This document shows positions 1 through 6,806 of a stretch of DNA of 20,703 nucleotides, piece after piece (positions within the stretch are counted from its first letter, which is position 1; the number at the start of each line of letters is the position of its first letter). The stretch lies in the NCBI GenBank assembly GCA_028290125.1, contig JAQGKM010000050.1:1-20703 (forward strand), written 5' to 3'. The DNA is from Hyphomicrobiales bacterium. GTDB lineage: Bacteria; Pseudomonadota; Alphaproteobacteria; Rhizobiales; Beijerinckiaceae. Position numbers and translations under genes: made by a program. A model generated the notes under the pieces. That model searched no databases. It worked only from the letters and a program-made list of their open reading frames with translations, and was not told the DNA's origin.

Positions 1-305
1 CGAATGGGCGCTCCCTTGGCGTAAGCGCCCAGCGCCCCGAGAAGGCCAGTGGCGACGCCAAGATCGGAGCTTCCGGCGATGACGGCCTGTTGCGTCTCCC
101 CGCTGCCAGCCGTGTAGAAAATTTCGAGTTCGAGACCGTGCTTCTTGAAGATGCCGGCCTTCTGACCGGCTTCAGAGACGCCGGACTCACCGAGCCCCTG
201 CCCGCCAATCGCCAGTTTCAACTTGTCGAGTTTCTGGGCTGACGCCTGTGGCGCGCCCGACAACGTCGTGGCGACAAGGGCGGTAAAGAAAAGGATGGTC
301 TTCAT
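1..305 (-). CDS. ABC-type periplasmic substrate-binding protein, NitT/TauT-like (3' part beyond window)
   Basis: Partial gene: about 101 N-terminal residues are visible and the reading frame runs off the left edge. The start is an ATG at 305-303, preceded by GAGG about 8 nt upstream. Residues 1-24 form a Sec signal peptide ending in ASA before QKLDK. The mature part starts LDKLKLAIGG, followed by EAGQKAGIFKKHGLELEIF and a GSGETQQAVIAGSSDLGVAT segment. That 'agent becomes active, long-range ligand' layout is typical of SsuA/THI5/NMT1-type binding proteins that feed nitrate, sulfonate, taurine or aromatic-carboxylate ABC importers. It starts 14 nt after the MBL hydrolase stop, so it is very likely the third gene of a leftward operon. 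The ATPase and permease would lie beyond the edge. The ligand cannot be told from this fragment. Confidence 0.85.
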   Translation of the reverse strand, partial: MKTILFFTALVATTLSGAPQASAQKLDKLKLAIGGQGLGESGVSEAGQKAGIFKKHGLELEIFYTAGSGETQQAVIAGSSDLGVATGLLGALGAYAKGAPI

Positions 306-319
306 GCGGGGCGCCTCGC

Positions 320-1168
320 TTAAGTGGTGTTCGACGCAGACCGGGCGCCAAGCGGCGCAAAGCGGAAGCTCTCGCCGTGACGATCGACATGCCCGATCCC
401 GGGAGCGCTGACGTGCGCGCCAGCGACCGCGAGCCGCTCTCTTGCGATCCGGTCCAGCATGGAAAGCCGGGACTCGCGCGCCTGGTCGGGATCGAGATCG
501 TATTTCACCGCGACGGTCGGATGCTCGATCTGGATCGTCGAAAAATGCACGAGGTCTCCCCAGGCGACGAGCGCCTCCGCGCCGGTCTCGATCATCCAGC
601 ACGCATGGCCCGGCGAATGGCCGGGCGCCAGAACCGGCGCGCAGCCGAGAAACGACTCGCCGTCACGCATGGTCTTGATGCGCGACAGGTAGGGCGCGAG
701 ATTGATGCGGTTGCGGGCGCGCATGCGCAAGACACTGTCGGGCTCGGAGCCGTCGTTCTCGCGCATCCAGAAAGCATGCTCTGTTTCATGAACGAGGATC
801 TCGGCGTTCGGGTAGACGGCTTTCCCTTCGCCATCCACCAGGCCGTTCGCGTGATCGGGATGCAGATGCGTGATGATGATGTGGGTGATCGCCGCCGGGT
901 CGACGCCTGCTTCGCGCAGGTTCGCGGGAAGTCGGCCAAGCGTCGGCTGCATCGTGTCGCCCGCACCGGCGTCGATCAGCATGCGGGCCTCATCGCGTCG
1001 AAAGACGAAATTGTTCACCGGAATGCGCAGCGCGCCATCCGGCTCCGCGCCGGAGATCCGCATGGTGTCCTCGCGCTCGAGGCCGAGGACGAAGTCGATC
1101 GAGCTTTTCAGGATCCCGTCGCTGACGCAGAGGATATCGAGATCGCCAATCGTGATGTGGGTCGGCAT
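320..1168 (-). CDS. MBL-fold metallo-hydrolase
   Basis: A 282-residue zinc-dependent hydrolase of the metallo-beta-lactamase superfamily, with no signal peptide and so probably cytoplasmic. The metal-binding signature THLHPDHANG is at residues 100-109 (His101, His103, Asp105, His106). The remaining ligands appear as PGHSPGH (184-188), WGDLVH (Asp205) and a C-terminal AGAH (His252). This is the layout of lactonase and glyoxalase-II-like members. I chose the ATG at 1168 because AGGAG (1183-1179) lies 10 nt upstream. An ATG at 1177 sits only 1 nt from that AGGAG, and a TTG at 1186 lies upstream of it. The gene follows the MFS carrier by 14 nt and precedes the binding protein by 14 nt. An esterase or lactonase role on the transported compound is inference. 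Substrate unknown. Confidence 0.9.
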   Translation of the reverse strand: MPTHITIGDLDILCVSDGILKSSIDFVLGLEREDTMRISGAEPDGALRIPVNNFVFRRDEARMLIDAGAGDTMQPTLGRLPANLREAGVDPAAITHIIITHLHPDHANGLVDGEGKAVYPNAEILVHETEHAFWMRENDGSEPDSVLRMRARNRINLAPYLSRIKTMRDGESFLGCAPVLAPGHSPGHACWMIETGAEALVAWGDLVHFSTIQIEHPTVAVKYDLDPDQARESRLSMLDRIARERLAVAGAHVSAPGIGHVDRHGESFRFAPLGARSASNTT

Positions 1169-1182
1169 CGCGGACATACTCC

Positions 1183-2472
1183 TCAAAAGCCTTCACGGGC
1201 GAGCTTGATCATGCAGCCGCCGGAGATCAGGACCGCGATCGATAGAACCGCGAACGCGCCCGTGAAACCGCCGGTCGCCTGCACGATGTAGCCGATCATC
1301 GCGGGCGACAGCGCGCCGACGAGTTGTGTCACGAAGGCGCGCACGCCCTGTGTCTTGCCCATGTCGGCGGCGCCGACCACGCTGTGCATCAGCATCTCGG
1401 CGCAAGAAATGCCGACTTGCTGCGCGCAAAGAGCGCAGATCATCAGGACGACGCTCAGCGCTGGCGTCGGCGCGAGCGCCGCTCCCATCAGCAGGACGCC
1501 CGCCAGCACCCAGCCCCATCCGGCGAACGGAGCACGGCGGAACACCTTGTCGGACGCGTAGCCGACGAGAAGAATGGTGGCGACGGCGAAACCGAAAATG
1601 ACGAACGTGAGATAGCCTGCCGTGCTGAACGAGAAGTGGCGTTCCGTGCGCAGATAGGTCGGCAGCCAGATCGACCAGCCCCAGAAGAAGATCGCGTTGC
1701 TGGCGATCGCCACCGTGGTCAGCCAGAAGCGATAATTCGTCCATGCGCTGGGGGCGTCCTTGATGGCGCGGCCCGGCGCGTCCTGATTGTTCTCGAGCGC
1801 GCCGCGCGTGATCAGCTCGGCTTCCGCCGCATTGACCGAGCGATGCTGCTCCGGCCTGTCCTTCACGAGAAAGAAGATCATGGGCAACGGCAGGATGAGC
1901 GCGAGCACGCCCATCGCGTGGAACTGCCAGCGCCAGCCGACGACGATGATCAGGCCCGTGACGACGAGTCCGACAAGCATCGGTCCGATCATCGTGCCGA
2001 TCCACCAGAACGATGTCGCGCGCCCGCGCTCCTTCAGCGGAAACCAGTTCGCGACGAGCGCCAGTGTGAGCGGATACAGAGCGGCCTCGCCGGCGCCGAG
2101 AACGATGCGCGACAGAAGCAGTTGATCGTAATTGTGCGCAACGCCGGACCAGAAACATGTCAGCGCCCAGATGGCGAGGCTCATCACGCAGGTGATCCGC
2201 GCGCCGTAGCGCTGGACCACCCAGCCCCACAAGGGCGCGCACAGTCCGTAGGCGAGGAAGAGGCCGCTGGAGAGCCAGCCGAGCTTCGCCTGCTGGCCGG
2301 TCAATCCGAGCTCTGTGAGGAAAGTTGGATCGTTCATCACGATCGCCATGTTGCTCTTGTCGAACATGGAGACGATCCAGACGACGAGCAACGAGGGAGC
2401 GATGTGGCTCCAACGAATGTTCGTCGTCGACATGGACAGCTGCGCAGCTGAAGCCGTATTGCCGAGACTCAT
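1183..2472 (-). CDS. MFS transporter, anion:cation symporter (ACS)-like
   Basis: A 429-residue inner-membrane carrier with about twelve hydrophobic segments. Features of the ACS-type major facilitator group include FDKSNMAIVMND in TM1, GWVVQRYGAR in the loop after TM2 (the usual acidic residue of this motif is Gln), SRIVLGAGEAALYPLTLAL around residues 121-139, and GWRWQF near 179-184. The group imports organic anions such as sugar acids, tartrate, phthalate and other carboxylates. The start is the ATG at 2472, preceded closely by GGGGGGAG; the next in-frame ATG (2433) is less likely. The stop TGA falls 14 nt before the MBL hydrolase start, so it probably leads a three-gene operon. It is transcribed divergently from the GMC oxidoreductase, from a spacer with a TTGACA box and a palindrome. 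Open-frame sequence upstream of 2472 is only antisense to that gene. Confidence 0.92.
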   Translation of the reverse strand: MSLGNTASAAQLSMSTTNIRWSHIAPSLLVVWIVSMFDKSNMAIVMNDPTFLTELGLTGQQAKLGWLSSGLFLAYGLCAPLWGWVVQRYGARITCVMSLAIWALTCFWSGVAHNYDQLLLSRIVLGAGEAALYPLTLALVANWFPLKERGRATSFWWIGTMIGPMLVGLVVTGLIIVVGWRWQFHAMGVLALILPLPMIFFLVKDRPEQHRSVNAAEAELITRGALENNQDAPGRAIKDAPSAWTNYRFWLTTVAIASNAIFFWGWSIWLPTYLRTERHFSFSTAGYLTFVIFGFAVATILLVGYASDKVFRRAPFAGWGWVLAGVLLMGAALAPTPALSVVLMICALCAQQVGISCAEMLMHSVVGAADMGKTQGVRAFVTQLVGALSPAMIGYIVQATGGFTGAFAVLSIAVLISGGCMIKLAREGF

Positions 2473-2496
2473 AACTCCCCCCTTTGTTTTTCTTAT

Positions 2497-2520
2497 TGCG
2501 GAGCGCTCTGCGGAGCTCGC
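2497..2520. repeat. Two imperfect 12-bp tandem repeats
   Basis: TGCGGAGCGCTC (2497-2508) is followed directly by TGCGGAGCTCGC (2509-2520), matching at 10 of 12 positions. The pair lies between the predicted transcription start of the MFS operon and its ribosome-binding site. It could be a regulator-binding site or a chance repeat in GC-rich sequence. Confidence 0.4.
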
Positions 2521-2527
2521 GGCGCTA

Positions 2528-2555
2528 TTCGTACAAACTATCGCACAGGTGTCAA
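2528..2555 (-). promoter_or_regulatory. Predicted promoter of the MFS-hydrolase operon
   Basis: Read leftward, a perfect TTGACA -35 box (2555-2550) is followed after 16 nt by TACGAA (2533-2528) as a weak -10. This leaves about 50 nt of leader before the ATG at 2472. The -35 is consensus and the -10 matches at only 3 of 6 positions, so the promoter probably depends on or answers to a regulator. The adjacent palindrome at 2555-2572 touches the -35 box. Confidence 0.5.
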
Positions 2556-2572
2556 ACGCAGATCCTTGCGTT
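2555..2572. promoter_or_regulatory. 18-bp palindromic operator candidate
   Basis: AACGCA, six spacer bases, then TGCGTT: a perfect inverted repeat with 6-bp arms. It lies between two divergently transcribed genes and overlaps the end of the TTGACA box of the leftward promoter. This is where a repressor controlling both arms of the cluster would bind. No regulator gene is in the window, so the binding family is unknown. Confidence 0.5.
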
Positions 2573-2658
2573 CGCACGCCAACGTCTGGCATACGGAAAT
2601 CAACGCCACCACGTCGCAGCCCTGCTGCACGGAAGATGGACGAAGAGGGAGGACGGCG

Positions 2659-4302
2659 ATGGCCACGCAGAACTTCGATTACATCATCGTCGGCGCAGGG
2701 TCCGCAGGCTGCGTTCTCGCAAACCGACTCTCGGAAGATCCGGGCATCAAGGTTCTCCTGCTCGAGGCTGGTGGACGCGACATCAATCCGCTGATCTCGA
2801 TTCCGCTCGGCATGGGAAAGCTGCACCAGCACCAGATGCACGATTGGGGTTACGAGACCGAAGCCGAGCCGAACCTCGACGCACGCAGTCTCGAGGCGAT
2901 GCGCGGCAAGGTGCTGGGTGGCTGCTCTTCGATCAACGTCATGGCCTACACGCGCGGCAATCGGGGAGATTACGACCGTTGGGCGCGCGACGGCGCAACG
3001 AATTGGTCCTACGCGGACGTGCTGCCATATTTTCGCAAGGGCGAAACATGGGAGGGTGGCGAGAGCGAGTTCCGCGGCGGATCGGGTCCGATCGGCACGC
3101 AATATGCGCGCACGAAAGATCCGCTTTTCACCGCGTGGACGGAAGCCGGCAGACAGGCCGGTTATCCGATCGCGGGCGATTACAATGCAGAGAGCCAGGA
3201 GGGTTTCGGCAAGGGTCAATATACGATCCGGGACGGGCGACGCTCATCCTCCGCGCGCGCCTATCTTCGTCCGGCCCTGCGCCGCAGCAATCTCGCGGTG
3301 GTGACACGCGCGCACGCGCGTCGCGTGGTGATTGAAAACAATCGCGCCGTCGGCGTCGAATACGAGCGTCGCGGCGAAACGCACACGGCGCGGGCCGAGC
3401 GCGAAGTCATTCTTTCGGGCGGCACGTTCAACACGCCCCAGCTTCTCATGCTGTCGGGCATCGGACCTGCCGATCACCTCAGGGATGTCGGCATCGCGCC
3501 GCTTGTGGATCTGCCGGTCGGCCGGAATCTTCAGGATCATCTCGGCATCTGGATCAGCTATGCGCGCCGACAACCCGGCTCGTTCCACGCTGAAATGCGC
3601 TTCGACCGCATGGCTGCAAGCATGCTGCGCGCCTACGCCTTCGGCACCGGCCCGGGCACGGTCGTACCCGGCGGCCTGCACGCCTTCATCAAGACCCGTG
3701 GCGATCTCGACGTCCCGGACATCGAGTTCATGTTCCATACGGTGCCGCCCCAAACCGCCTTGTGGTTCCCGGGCGTGAGGCCGGCTTATGCGGATGGTTA
3801 CGCCATCAGGCCGACGCTGCTGCATCCGAAAAGCCGCGGGCACGTGCAGCTTCGTTCTGCGGATCCCCGCGCGTCGATGCGGATCTCCTACGGCTTCTTC
3901 TCGGATCCCGACGATCTGCCGGCGCTGCGCGAAGGCTTCAAGCGCGCCCGTGCGGTCGGCGAACAGGCGGCGCTCGACGACTATCGCCGGGCTGAAGTCA
4001 ATCCAGGTGAAAAGGCTCGCACCGATGACGAGATCGACGCCTACATCCGGAGAACCGCGCTGACGGCGCACCATCCGGCCGGAACCTGCAAGATGGGGAC
4101 CGACGAGGCCTCGGTATGCGATCCGCAATTGCGCGTGCGCGGTATCGAAGCCTTGCGCGTCTGCGACGCGTCCGTGATGCCGGACCTCGTCTCCGCCCAC
4201 ATCAATGCCTGCGTCCTGATGATCGGAGAGAAGGGCGCCGATCTGATCCGTGGCCGCAACGAGCCCGGCCACGCGGCTGCTGCAAAATTCGAGCACGCAT
4301 AA
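2659..4302 (+). CDS. GMC-family FAD-dependent oxidoreductase (choline/alcohol dehydrogenase-like)
   Basis: A 547-residue flavoprotein that oxidises a primary alcohol or related group. The FAD dinucleotide motif GAGSAG is at residues 12-17, with the acidic ribose-binding end LLLEAGG at 33-39. GMC signature 1 (GKVLGGCSSINVMAYTRGN) is at 83-101 and signature 2 (GTFNTPQLLMLSGIG) at 255-269. The active-site pair is His472 in HHPAGTCKMG and Asn516 in SAHINAC, with the same 44-residue spacing as His466/Asn510 of choline oxidase. There is no signal peptide. The start is the ATG at 2659, with GGGAGGA 5-6 nt upstream; a longer frame from 2566 lacks support. It is divergent from the MFS gene and followed by a TctC-type binding protein 39 nt downstream. 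The family covers choline, polyethylene glycol, pyridoxine and many other alcohols, so the substrate is open. Confidence 0.95.
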   Translation: MATQNFDYIIVGAGSAGCVLANRLSEDPGIKVLLLEAGGRDINPLISIPLGMGKLHQHQMHDWGYETEAEPNLDARSLEAMRGKVLGGCSSINVMAYTRGNRGDYDRWARDGATNWSYADVLPYFRKGETWEGGESEFRGGSGPIGTQYARTKDPLFTAWTEAGRQAGYPIAGDYNAESQEGFGKGQYTIRDGRRSSSARAYLRPALRRSNLAVVTRAHARRVVIENNRAVGVEYERRGETHTARAEREVILSGGTFNTPQLLMLSGIGPADHLRDVGIAPLVDLPVGRNLQDHLGIWISYARRQPGSFHAEMRFDRMAASMLRAYAFGTGPGTVVPGGLHAFIKTRGDLDVPDIEFMFHTVPPQTALWFPGVRPAYADGYAIRPTLLHPKSRGHVQLRSADPRASMRISYGFFSDPDDLPALREGFKRARAVGEQAALDDYRRAEVNPGEKARTDDEIDAYIRRTALTAHHPAGTCKMGTDEASVCDPQLRVRGIEALRVCDASVMPDLVSAHINACVLMIGEKGADLIRGRNEPGHAAAAKFEHA

Positions 4303-4341
4303 GCGCGCCGCCCTCTTCAAGTCCACGATCGGAAAAGACAC

Positions 4342-5313
4342 ATGCTCCGCTGCTTCAGCGCCATTCTCGCCTTCGCCGCCCTTGTTCCGTTTGCACATGC
4401 GCAGGAGAACGCCGCCTCCTATCCGTCGCGCGGCATTCGCCTGATCGTTCCCCTGCCGGCCGGAGGCGGCGTCGATACGGTTGCGCGCATCCTCGCCGAG
4501 CGGCTTCAGCAGAAATGGTCGCAGCCGGTCGTTGTCGAAAACCGGCCCGGCGCCGGAGGCAACATCGGCGCGGAGTTCGTCTCCCGCGCGGCGCCGGATG
4601 GCTATACTCTGCTGGTCACCGCGCCTGGGCCGCTCGTCGTCAATTCGGTGCTCTACAAGAGCCTGCGTTACGATCCGGGCAAGTTCGAGCCGGTGACGAT
4701 CATCTCCAACAGCCCGAACGTACTCGCCGTGCCTCCCTCCTCACCGTTCAAGACCGCGCGGGAGTTGCTCGATTATGCGAAAAGCAATCCCGGCAAACTG
4801 AATTACGCCTCGCAAGGAATCGGCAGCACCTCCCACCTGACCACGTCGTGGCTGCAACAGGTGCTGAAAAGCGAACTCGTGCACGTGCCCTACGGCGGGA
4901 CTGCTCCCGCTCTCAACGATCTCGCGGCCGGGCATGTCGACCTGATGATTGCGGACCTGGGCTCTGTGCTTCCGCTCGCAGAAGGCGGCAACCTGCGCAT
5001 TCTGGCTGCGACGACCGCCAAGCCGGTCGCGAGCATTCCGAACGTCCCGACCCTGCTTTCGCTCGGCCTTGAAGACTTCATTTCGGAGACCTGGTTTGCG
5101 ATCGCGGCCCCGGAAAAAACACCGGCCGACGTCGCTCAAAGGATGTCCGCCGCCGTTCGCGAGGTCGTCACGTCGCCTGACGTCAGGGCTCGCATGGATG
5201 CGATGAGTGTTTCTCCGCTCGGTTCGTCCCCTGCGGACATGACGAAAATCGTGCGGGACGAAAGCACGCGTTGGCAGAAGGTGGCGCGCGACGGCAATGT
5301 GAAGATCGACTGA
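4342..5313 (+). CDS. Tripartite tricarboxylate transporter substrate-binding protein (TctC/Bug family)
   Basis: A 323-residue exported binding protein. A Sec signal peptide covers residues 1-20 (cleavage after AHA, before QEN). The family's N-terminal block follows: YPSRGIRLIVPLPAGGGVD, then ARILAERL, then ENRPGAGGNIG and PDGYTLL. A typical VPYGGTAPALNDL block sits in the middle, and the length is normal for Bug proteins. These proteins bind organic acids in the periplasm and hand them to TctA/TctB permeases. It starts 39 nt after the GMC oxidoreductase stop, so the two are probably co-transcribed. It is an orphan in the sense that no tctA/tctB adjoins it. The only tctA start in the window is 15 kb away. 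Whether it delivers to that permease, or acts as a sensor for a regulatory system as some Bug proteins do, is not determinable. Confidence 0.93.
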   Translation: MLRCFSAILAFAALVPFAHAQENAASYPSRGIRLIVPLPAGGGVDTVARILAERLQQKWSQPVVVENRPGAGGNIGAEFVSRAAPDGYTLLVTAPGPLVVNSVLYKSLRYDPGKFEPVTIISNSPNVLAVPPSSPFKTARELLDYAKSNPGKLNYASQGIGSTSHLTTSWLQQVLKSELVHVPYGGTAPALNDLAAGHVDLMIADLGSVLPLAEGGNLRILAATTAKPVASIPNVPTLLSLGLEDFISETWFAIAAPEKTPADVAQRMSAAVREVVTSPDVRARMDAMSVSPLGSSPADMTKIVRDESTRWQKVARDGNVKID

Positions 5314-5325
5314 CGCGCAGCCAGT

Positions 5326-6039
5326 CTACGCCCGACCGATGTAGCGGGCGAGAAACGCTGCGCTTCGCGACATGGCGTCCATTTGCGCCTCGCCGCGAAA
5401 GCCGTGCCCTTCTCCTGCATAGATCTTGAATTCCGTGGGCGTGTTGCGCGCGGCCAGCAAAGCCCGGATCTCGTAGGCATTCGTCACCGGCACGATCCTG
5501 TCCGAATCGCCATGGAGGATGAGCGTCGGCGCAACTCGTTGCGCTGCGCGAAGCTGGTCTGGAAGATAGCCGAAGTAATTCACGACCGCCTTCAATCGAG
5601 GCTCGCTGGCCGAGAGTGCAAGCGCGAGCGCACCGCCGAGAGAGGCGCCGACGACGGCAATCCGGCTTCCATCGACGCCCGGAGATCCTGCGACGAGGTC
5701 GACGGTTTCGCGAAGGGCGTTCAGCCAGATCGGAAATTTTCTCCCGAGCTCATAATAGAATGCATATCGGTCTCCCGTCCGCTCGAAGTAGTGGGGCAGG
5801 AAGACGGAATAGCCTTGCTTCGCCAACGCAAGAGCCGGCTGCTCGTAGCGGGCACGGGAGGTCAGGCCGTCGGAGCCGTGCAGGAGCAGGACAGCAGGGC
5901 CGCGCGAATTTCGATTACCGCCAAATCTCTCGATCGTGATCTGGCGTTCGTCGGCAAGGCCGGGGCGCGTCGACGCCATGAGCGCCTGCGGCGTGAGGAC
6001 GCCTGACATCACGGACGAAACAAAGCGGCGCCTATCCAT
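5326..6039 (-). CDS. Dienelactone-hydrolase-family serine hydrolase with Tat-like signal
   Basis: A 237-residue alpha/beta hydrolase. The N-terminus MDRRRFVSS resembles a twin-arginine signal and is followed by a weakly hydrophobic stretch up to about residue 28, suggesting export to the periplasm. LLLHGSDG (51-58) is the oxyanion-hole segment. The nucleophile is Ser133 in GASLGG, the acid is probably Asp180 in HGDSDRIVP, and the base is His212 in GEGHGF. Classical dienelactone hydrolases use Cys as nucleophile; Ser here points to esterase-like activity. The start is the ATG at 6039 with AGAGG 7-8 nt upstream. An open frame continues to 6198 but with unlikely composition. The gene converges with the TctC gene, with only 12 nt between stops, so it is not part of that operon. 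Its substrate is unknown; nearby genes hint at an ester or lactone. Confidence 0.85.
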   Translation of the reverse strand: MDRRRFVSSVMSGVLTPQALMASTRPGLADERQITIERFGGNRNSRGPAVLLLHGSDGLTSRARYEQPALALAKQGYSVFLPHYFERTGDRYAFYYELGRKFPIWLNALRETVDLVAGSPGVDGSRIAVVGASLGGALALALSASEPRLKAVVNYFGYLPDQLRAAQRVAPTLILHGDSDRIVPVTNAYEIRALLAARNTPTEFKIYAGEGHGFRGEAQMDAMSRSAAFLARYIGRA

Positions 6040-6302
6040 ACCTTGACCTCTCGCATGTTCGACGGGCAGACGTGCGTGCTGCAGGCGCACGGTCGACGGA
6101 GCACTTCGCTGCTTGATGAACGGCGCCCGGGCGTAGCCACCGCAAGCCGCGAGTCCGGCATTGTCTGTTCGACTGGGCGGCAAGCGAGTACGCCGCAAAG
6201 GGTTCCGGACGCCTCATCGACGTCGCGCGGGTGACGCGAAAGGAGAAGCAACCTAGTGGACGCCCCACGCATTCAAACCGCAGCATCAGAAAAGGAAAAC
6301 AA

Positions 6303-6710
6303 ATGCAGCTGCCAAATGGACTAGTCGTTGCGGTCGTGGATGGAGAGATATTGCATCTCTACGCCAATTCCGGCGACGAACGTGCTCCGAAGCTCGTTGC
6401 ATTCGAGCATGGCAAGATGGAGGGTGGCGCCGGCTCGGCCGGGACTGGCCACCAGTCAAGCTCGTCCAATCCTGACGAGAGCCGCAAGGAAGAGGGCAAT
6501 TTCGCCGCGTCCGTCGCTGCAACTCTGAACAAGCAGGTTCTCGACGGCCAGATCGAACATCTGTTCATCATCGCGACCCCGAAGACCCTGGGTGAACTCC
6601 GGAAGCACTACCACAAGGTGCTGGAGCAGAAACTGATAGGCGAACTCGCGAAGGACCTCACCGGGCATTCCATCACGGACATCGAAGCGGCGCTCGCCAA
6701 GGCCACGTAG
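6303..6710 (+). CDS. Host attachment family protein (PF10116-like)
   Basis: A 135-residue cytoplasmic-looking protein, about the usual length for the 'protein required for attachment to host cells' family. Recognised features are the N-terminal LVVAVVDGEILHLYAN strand-turn-strand, a Gly/Ser-rich variable loop (residues 41-60), the helix FAASVAATLNKQV, and the conserved core IIATPKTLGELRKHYH (89-104) followed by ELAKDLTGHSITDIEAAL. The family name comes from a plant-attachment phenotype in an agrobacterial/rhizobial context. The biochemical function is not established, and the fold resembles RNA-processing (eRF1-like) domains. The start ATG at 6303 has AGGA 8-9 nt upstream; an upstream GTG (6231) adds residues unlike the family. 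It stands alone, with a strong hairpin downstream. Confidence 0.88.
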   Translation: MQLPNGLVVAVVDGEILHLYANSGDERAPKLVAFEHGKMEGGAGSAGTGHQSSSSNPDESRKEEGNFAASVAATLNKQVLDGQIEHLFIIATPKTLGELRKHYHKVLEQKLIGELAKDLTGHSITDIEAALAKAT

Positions 6711-6735
6711 GGCGTCTGTCGGATTCAAGGCGAGA

Positions 6736-6765
6736 TGCGATTGCGTCTGCTTCGACGCAATCGCA
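6736..6765. terminator. Perfect hairpin between convergent genes, probable bidirectional terminator
   Basis: TGCGATTGCGT (6736-6746) and ACGCAATCGCA (6755-6765) form an uninterrupted 11-bp stem with an 8-nt loop; a further C-G pair can close inside the loop. It lies 26 nt after the host-attachment gene and 41 nt beyond the end of the convergent glycosyltransferase gene. No T-tract follows on either side, so termination is inferred from placement and stability. Confidence 0.6.
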
Positions 6766-6806
6766 CGCACCGATGTCACGAGCTTCTGAACCGCCCGCGA
6801 TCGCTT

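Noticed and set aside
377..1291. Long rightward open frame opposite the MBL hydrolase
   Set aside because: Antisense frame in GC-rich DNA; Arg/His/Asp-rich low-complexity product with no domain, while the opposite strand carries a complete zinc-hydrolase motif set.
2473..3219. Long N-terminal extension of the leftward MFS frame
   Set aside because: It is antisense to the start of the GMC gene, has no family similarity, and the MFS protein begins naturally at the ATG at 2472 next to a ribosome-binding site.
1..5313. Vitamin B6 degradation locus
   Set aside because: GMC oxidase plus MBL hydrolase recalls it, but pyridoxal dehydrogenase, pyridoxamine-pyruvate aminotransferase and the later ring-opening genes are absent, and both families are very broad.
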